From Bolinopsis microptera (Eukaryota; Ctenophora; Tentaculata; Lobata; Bolinopsidae): a stretch of DNA of 64,000 bases. Positions 60,119 through 64,000 of this stretch are shown here, in pieces (within the stretch, counting starts at the first letter, position 1; each line of letters begins with the position of its first letter). Where the stretch lies: the NCBI RefSeq assembly GCF_026151205.1, contig NC_087073.1, forward strand, positions 18,566,837 through 18,630,836, written 5' to 3'. Both the position numbers and the translations under genes were made by a program. A model generated the notes under the pieces. That model did not search any database and was not told the DNA's origin. It saw only the letters and a list, made by a program, of their open reading frames with translations.

Positions 60119-62412
60119 ATATATGGACACGTTCATTGAAGTTTGAGGATATTGGTAAATATTAGTGACCTTACTAAATGGCACGATGATGTAAAATGTG
60201 TCACACTATAAAATTATTTAAACCCTCAATGGTTAGGATAATCGTTTCATCCTCTAGATAAACTTTGTCACATAACGATTTCTTTATCAGACGATAAGAT
60301 ATCGCTTAAATGCGGCCGGCAGTGAGTTGTAAACTTTGTCACACTATAAAAATGTGACGGAGTTTATATGGACCCCTTGTTGCCGTGTTTGACCAAATTT
60401 TCGAATTTCCAATTCATAGAATAGCTGTATATGACTATTATCTACATATTTAGCGACTTTTTTCGTTAAATGGTAGCACCGTGTAAACTTCGTCACACAT
60501 TTAAGAAATTTATATGAGGGATGTTTATGACATCCTGACAAGAAATGCCGAATAGTCTAGCATTATTTTGTGAGCTGAATGTGTTTGGAATTGTTCACAT
60601 ATTTCATTGTTATAGGCAAATACAAATACAGAAGGCAGAAATAGGTAAATTTAGTCACATAAATTTGTATGATATCTCAACATGTGTGAAATTGAGTAAA
60701 TATTATTATACCAACTTAAACACCCTATATTACGTACTATGGATCAATTAACAATATTTCAACCATACGGTCATATAAATTATTATATGGCAGTGATATG
60801 TTAACATTGGATAAATTTCAACACCTGAACAGGGTAAAAATTTGTAAATTTCGTCACAAAAAAAATATTATAACTTTATTTGCTCCGTGTTGGCAAAATA
60901 ACTAGTTTATCGACATAGGTATGGTGATAAAGTAAAATTATATCCTATTCGAGGTATGATTCTTCAAAATAGGGGGCAAGAAATGTAAATTTCGTCACAT
61001 CAGCCCTTGCATTAGTTAGTAGATAGATTTTCTTTCATATCAACAGTCCTTATTATAGTTAGAATGGATTTACACAGGAAATATAGAAACCCATGCCAAT
61101 TTTTTATCACACTGAAATTATACTGTTGGGGCAGGAAAAGTAAATTTCGTCACATTTCAGTAACTTAGTAAAATTAAACTCAGCATTGTTAAACTTGAGT
61201 TCTAATTTGCAGAACAATAACCAACCAATAATTCCTGGAAGAAAATTGAATTTTAACTGAGGTATGGTTCTTTAAAATAGGGGCAAGAAATGTAAATTTC
61301 GTCACATACGTAATTTTAAAATTTAGATAGATTTTCTTTCATACCGATAGTCCTTATTATAATCGGAATGGATTAATACAAGAAATGTAGAAACCAATGC
61401 CAATTTTTCATCACATTGAAATTATACTGTTGGGGCAGGAAAAGTAAATTTCGTCACATTTCAGTAACATAGTAAAATTAAACTCAGCATTGTTAAACTT
61501 GAGTTCTAATTTGATAAATAATAACCAACCAACAATTCCTGGAAGAACATTGAATTCTAACCGAGGTATGGTTCTTCAAAATAGGGGCAAGAAATGTGAA
61601 TTTCGTCACATAAATTTAACCTCTTTATGATGTCTTATCATTTTGTGACGATGTTTACATCAACTGCCCTATACTTGAATCAACTGTATCCGTGTATCGT
61701 CCTTATATAGAGGTTTCCCGCAAAATTTAACTTATTCACGATGTCGTATCATTTTGTGACGATGTTTACATCAACTGCCCTATACTTATATCAACTGTAT
61801 CCGTGTATCGTCCTTATATAGAGTTTTCCCGCCTTCCAAACCAAAATCAGATATAAATGATTTCGGAAATTCACCCAGAATTTCAAATTCCATATAATGT
61901 GACAGAATTTACATCATTTCCCAATAACCAAGTGCATGTATTTGCTAACTTTTCAAAACAACATATTTTAGGGCTATGATTGGCAGAAGAACCATCAAAT
62001 AATGAGTTGAAAAGGTTTTGATGACACCTCACAGTAGAAAAGAGGTATCGTATTCTGAGTGTGACAAAGTTTACGAAATATTGCCTTAAAGCCGTTCGAT
62101 CCGTGCCCTTTAACCAATGTTGTATCATAATTGTTAGATTGACCTAATCTACTATATATCAGACCAAGGAATGATAATTGGGCAGCTATGGTAAACAATG
62201 TCACAAAAATGTGACATTTTTTACATTATAGTGCCTAAAAGCAATACATTTTATTTCTGAGCAGTGCATATGGGAGTATGGGTCATGTGGCTAATGTTCA
62301 GAACTTATGAACACGCTAGATTAATAGATGCTAAAATTAAGCCACTATCGTCGAAAACGCTATTTTAGAAATTTACCAATATCCTCAAACTTCAATGAAC
62401 GTGTCCATATAT
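60119..62412. mobile_element. 2.3-kb TIR element with ~150-bp-spaced motif array
   Basis: 42-bp perfect terminal inverted repeats at 60119-60160 and 62371-62412. Inside, the motif GTAAATTTCGTCACA or a close variant occurs about 18 times. Forward copies start near 60191, 60259, 60329, 60483, 60645, 60844, 60985, 61140, 61292, 61444, 61596 and 62191; reversed copies near 60354, 61644, 61754, 61898, 62060 and 62211. A ~305-bp direct repeat (starts near 60950, 61259, 61563) and a ~118-bp one (61620-61830) lie within. No ORF longer than 81 codons. Likely a large non-autonomous DNA transposon; superfamily unknown. Confidence 0.9.
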
Positions 62413-62607
62413 TATTTATTCAAAAGCCCTTTGTGGTAACTTTCGGAATTTAACAATATAACACAAAATATTTGATTACGTGACCATTCTGTAGAAAGTT
62501 TAAAGAATTTAATGAAAATTCATCTATTCACATTCAGTCATCTTTGGTATTTTTATTTCAGCAAACTCGACAATTCGGCATATTTTTGTTGATCAAAAGT
62601 CTACGCT
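62413..62607 (+). other. 5' flank of 7TM receptor gene
   Basis: About 195 bases separate the TIR element from the receptor start. ttttatttcag at 62552-62562 looks like a splice acceptor in a 5' UTR. Confidence 0.4.
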
Positions 62608-63770
62608 ATGTTTCTCCAGTCTATTATGGCATCTACCGACGATTCGGATGCTACTCTGACTGATGCAGCACGATACACCTGGTCGAGTTGGGTCATATTC
62701 GTTATCTTCGCATCACTCACAGGAGACAGCATCATACTCATCGCCTCAGTCAAGTACAAAGCATTCAAACTTCACAAGGTCATAGTGACCATTATCCAGC
62801 ATGTCGCCCTGTGTGACCTGTATTCAACTACCTACACGCTGGTGAATGTTGTTTCACTCATCACAAACAGGAATATCAACAGATACTTCTGTTACATGGC
62901 ATTCTGGACAACTTATCAGGGTGTTATAGTGAGTGTAAACCTTATCTGTGCCATGTCAGTCAGCAAGCTAATCCTCCTAAAATTCCCTCTGAAATCCGCG
63001 TCATGGTCCGGACGCTTTACTCACAGATTCTGTGCAGTTATTTGGATGGCTTCCCATCTTCTCCCTGCTTTGCATATCTTAGTTGACAAGGAAGGGGTTT
63101 CCTTCGACCACAGGATCCACCAATGCATGTACCAGTACACCTCCGAGATAGGCAAGCTGCTCCTACTTGTAACAACACAGCTGGCGCTTCTAGTCCCAAA
63201 CCTTATCTCCAACATTGCCACGTTACTCTTACTAGGAGAGGCGAGAAAAGGGGCTAAAAAGATGAACAGAGGACTACGTCGACAAGGGCTCATCACAGTA
63301 ATTATTACTGCCACAATCTACACCCTCTCTTATTTACCCTTTGCAATCTACTGCACCGTCTACCTTATCGACCTGGCTAGAGAGGAGACCGTTGGATCGG
63401 AGCAGTTCTACATTTACTATTACAGGGTTGCTAGCAACCTTGTATATCTAAATATCATCACAAATTTCTTCGTGTACACTTTAACAGTGAGGAGTTTCAG
63501 ACGCTGGCTGAAAACCAAGTTATTCAACTTTAAGGGTATTAAATTACTTTTCTTCATCATGTTGTAACACTGGAATATCGCTTCTTTTTTTTTGCAGAGT
63601 GCAGACACGTTATTTATTAATGATTGTTGATTGTTGAGTACTTTTAATACAATCTCAAATTGTCAGGTGAAGCTTCCGAGACGAGGACTGGAGGATCAGC
63701 CGGTGGAAGTAGCAACTGTCGGACAAAAACAATCCCCCCAGTAAGCCAACATGAACACACATTTGTCTAA
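62608..63770 (+). CDS. Rhodopsin-family 7TM G-protein-coupled receptor
   Basis: An uninterrupted frame from 62608 encodes seven hydrophobic segments: TM1 (WVIFVIFASLTGDSIILIAS, with GD in place of the usual GN), TM2 (IIQHVALCDL), TM3 with a Cys upstream and SKLILLKFPL where most receptors have a DRY motif, TM4 (CAVIWMASHLLPALHIL), a second extracellular Cys (HQCMYQY), TM5 (LLLLVTTQLALLVPNLI), TM6 (LITVIITATIYTLSYLPFAIY) and TM7 (NLVYLNIITNFFVYTL, a degenerate NPxxY). Unspliced, it stops at 63567 (319 residues). I prefer splicing 63535 to 63667, in phase, giving 343 residues with a Gly/Ser/Thr-rich tail ending HTFV, a class I PDZ-binding pattern. AATAAA follows at 63850. The ligand cannot be inferred. 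Confidence 0.85.
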
Positions 63771-63849
63771 AGAAGAAGACTTACGCGTAAGAGTTACTTA
63801 CTAAGAGTCATGAAATGTAAGGACTGAGGAGCCAGGACAATGGTAATGG

Positions 63850-63855
63850 AATAAA
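63850..63855 (+). terminator. Polyadenylation signal of receptor gene
   Basis: AATAAA 80 bases after the stop of the spliced form, supporting the second exon as terminal. Confidence 0.5.
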
Positions 63856-64000
63856 TATGAATTAGTCTGATTTTTTGTTTCAATTTTGTTGTTTTTACTG
63901 ATTAATGTATTGACCATTTTTTTCTGTTTGTTTTACTGTGTTTTTATGTTTGTTTTTCTGTTTGTTTTACTGTTATTTGCTGATCTGTTATATATTGTTA

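Noticed and set aside
60985..61612. CRISPR-like array (short repeats at regular spacing)
   Set aside because: The intervening segments are themselves related (305-bp higher-order repeat), far longer than spacers, and the host is an animal genome.
60064..62433. 8-bp gccctttg direct repeat near both ends of the 2.3-kb TIR element as an hAT-type target duplication
   Set aside because: It lies 47 bp outside the left TIR but only 13 bp outside the right one, so it does not abut the ends and is probably chance.

Overview
The window is a piece of an animal nuclear genome. It is AT-rich, most genes are split by short canonical GT-AG introns, and repeats fill the space between genes. The gene set includes a TRPM-type channel, a Death-domain IRAK/Pelle-like kinase, a CLOCK-type PAS protein, a 7TM receptor and ARPC3. 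Together with the abundance of foldback, TIR and LINE remnants, it suggests an invertebrate, perhaps an early-branching one such as a cnidarian; the sequence alone does not settle this.

Layout: (1) 0.9-6.6 kb, + strand, a 12-exon TRPM-like cation channel. (2) 6.6-14.7 kb, a repeat graveyard: a (TGGGG)15 array, a foldback element, TTAA-flanked MITE ends, GC-rich hairpins with a C-GAA-G cap, and two decayed LINE fragments. (3) 14.8-18.2 kb, + strand, a Death-kinase protein fused to a nucleoside-phosphorylase-like (PNP/UDP) domain; I consider this the most interesting gene here. (4) 18.9-19.6 kb, a 730-bp near-perfect palindrome. (5) 20.3-25.8 kb, + strand, mitochondrial processing peptidase beta, whose sixth intron holds a TIR element containing a tRNA-derived SINE. 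(6) 26.4-30.3 kb, - strand, a 12-exon LRRC74-like leucine-rich-repeat protein, convergent with the peptidase gene. (7) 31.65-32.4 kb, a densely hairpinned stretch next to a small predicted membrane protein gene. (8) 32.8-36.1 kb, a giant inverted repeat with ~1.38-kb arms. (9) 36.8-39.1 kb, - strand, ARPC3. (10) 40.5-40.9 kb, - strand, a 112-residue protein resembling only the microtubule-binding stalk tip of dynein heavy chain, with a perfect 97-bp palindrome upstream. (11) 41.7-45.9 kb, - strand, ASNSD1, whose first intron carries a TA-flanked MITE placed five bases past the splice donor. (12) 46-51.7 kb, repeats with no recognised gene. (13) 51.8-56.1 kb, - strand, the C-terminal half of a CLOCK-like gene (PAS-B, glutamine-rich tail); a single-exon calmodulin-like gene on the opposite strand sits inside one of its introns. 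(14) 56.5-57.3 kb, a LINE fragment. (15) 60.1-62.4 kb, a 2.3-kb element with 42-bp perfect TIRs and a 16-bp motif repeated about 18 times at ~150-bp spacing. (16) 62.6-63.8 kb, + strand, a rhodopsin-family 7TM receptor.

The genes do not form one pathway; they are ordinary animal neighbours. Exon models were built by eye from reading frame, GT/AG sites and family similarity. The phases add up to whole codons for TRPM, IRAK-PNP, PMPCB, LRRC74-like, ARPC3 and the visible part of CLOCK; one junction in ASNSD1 does not close.
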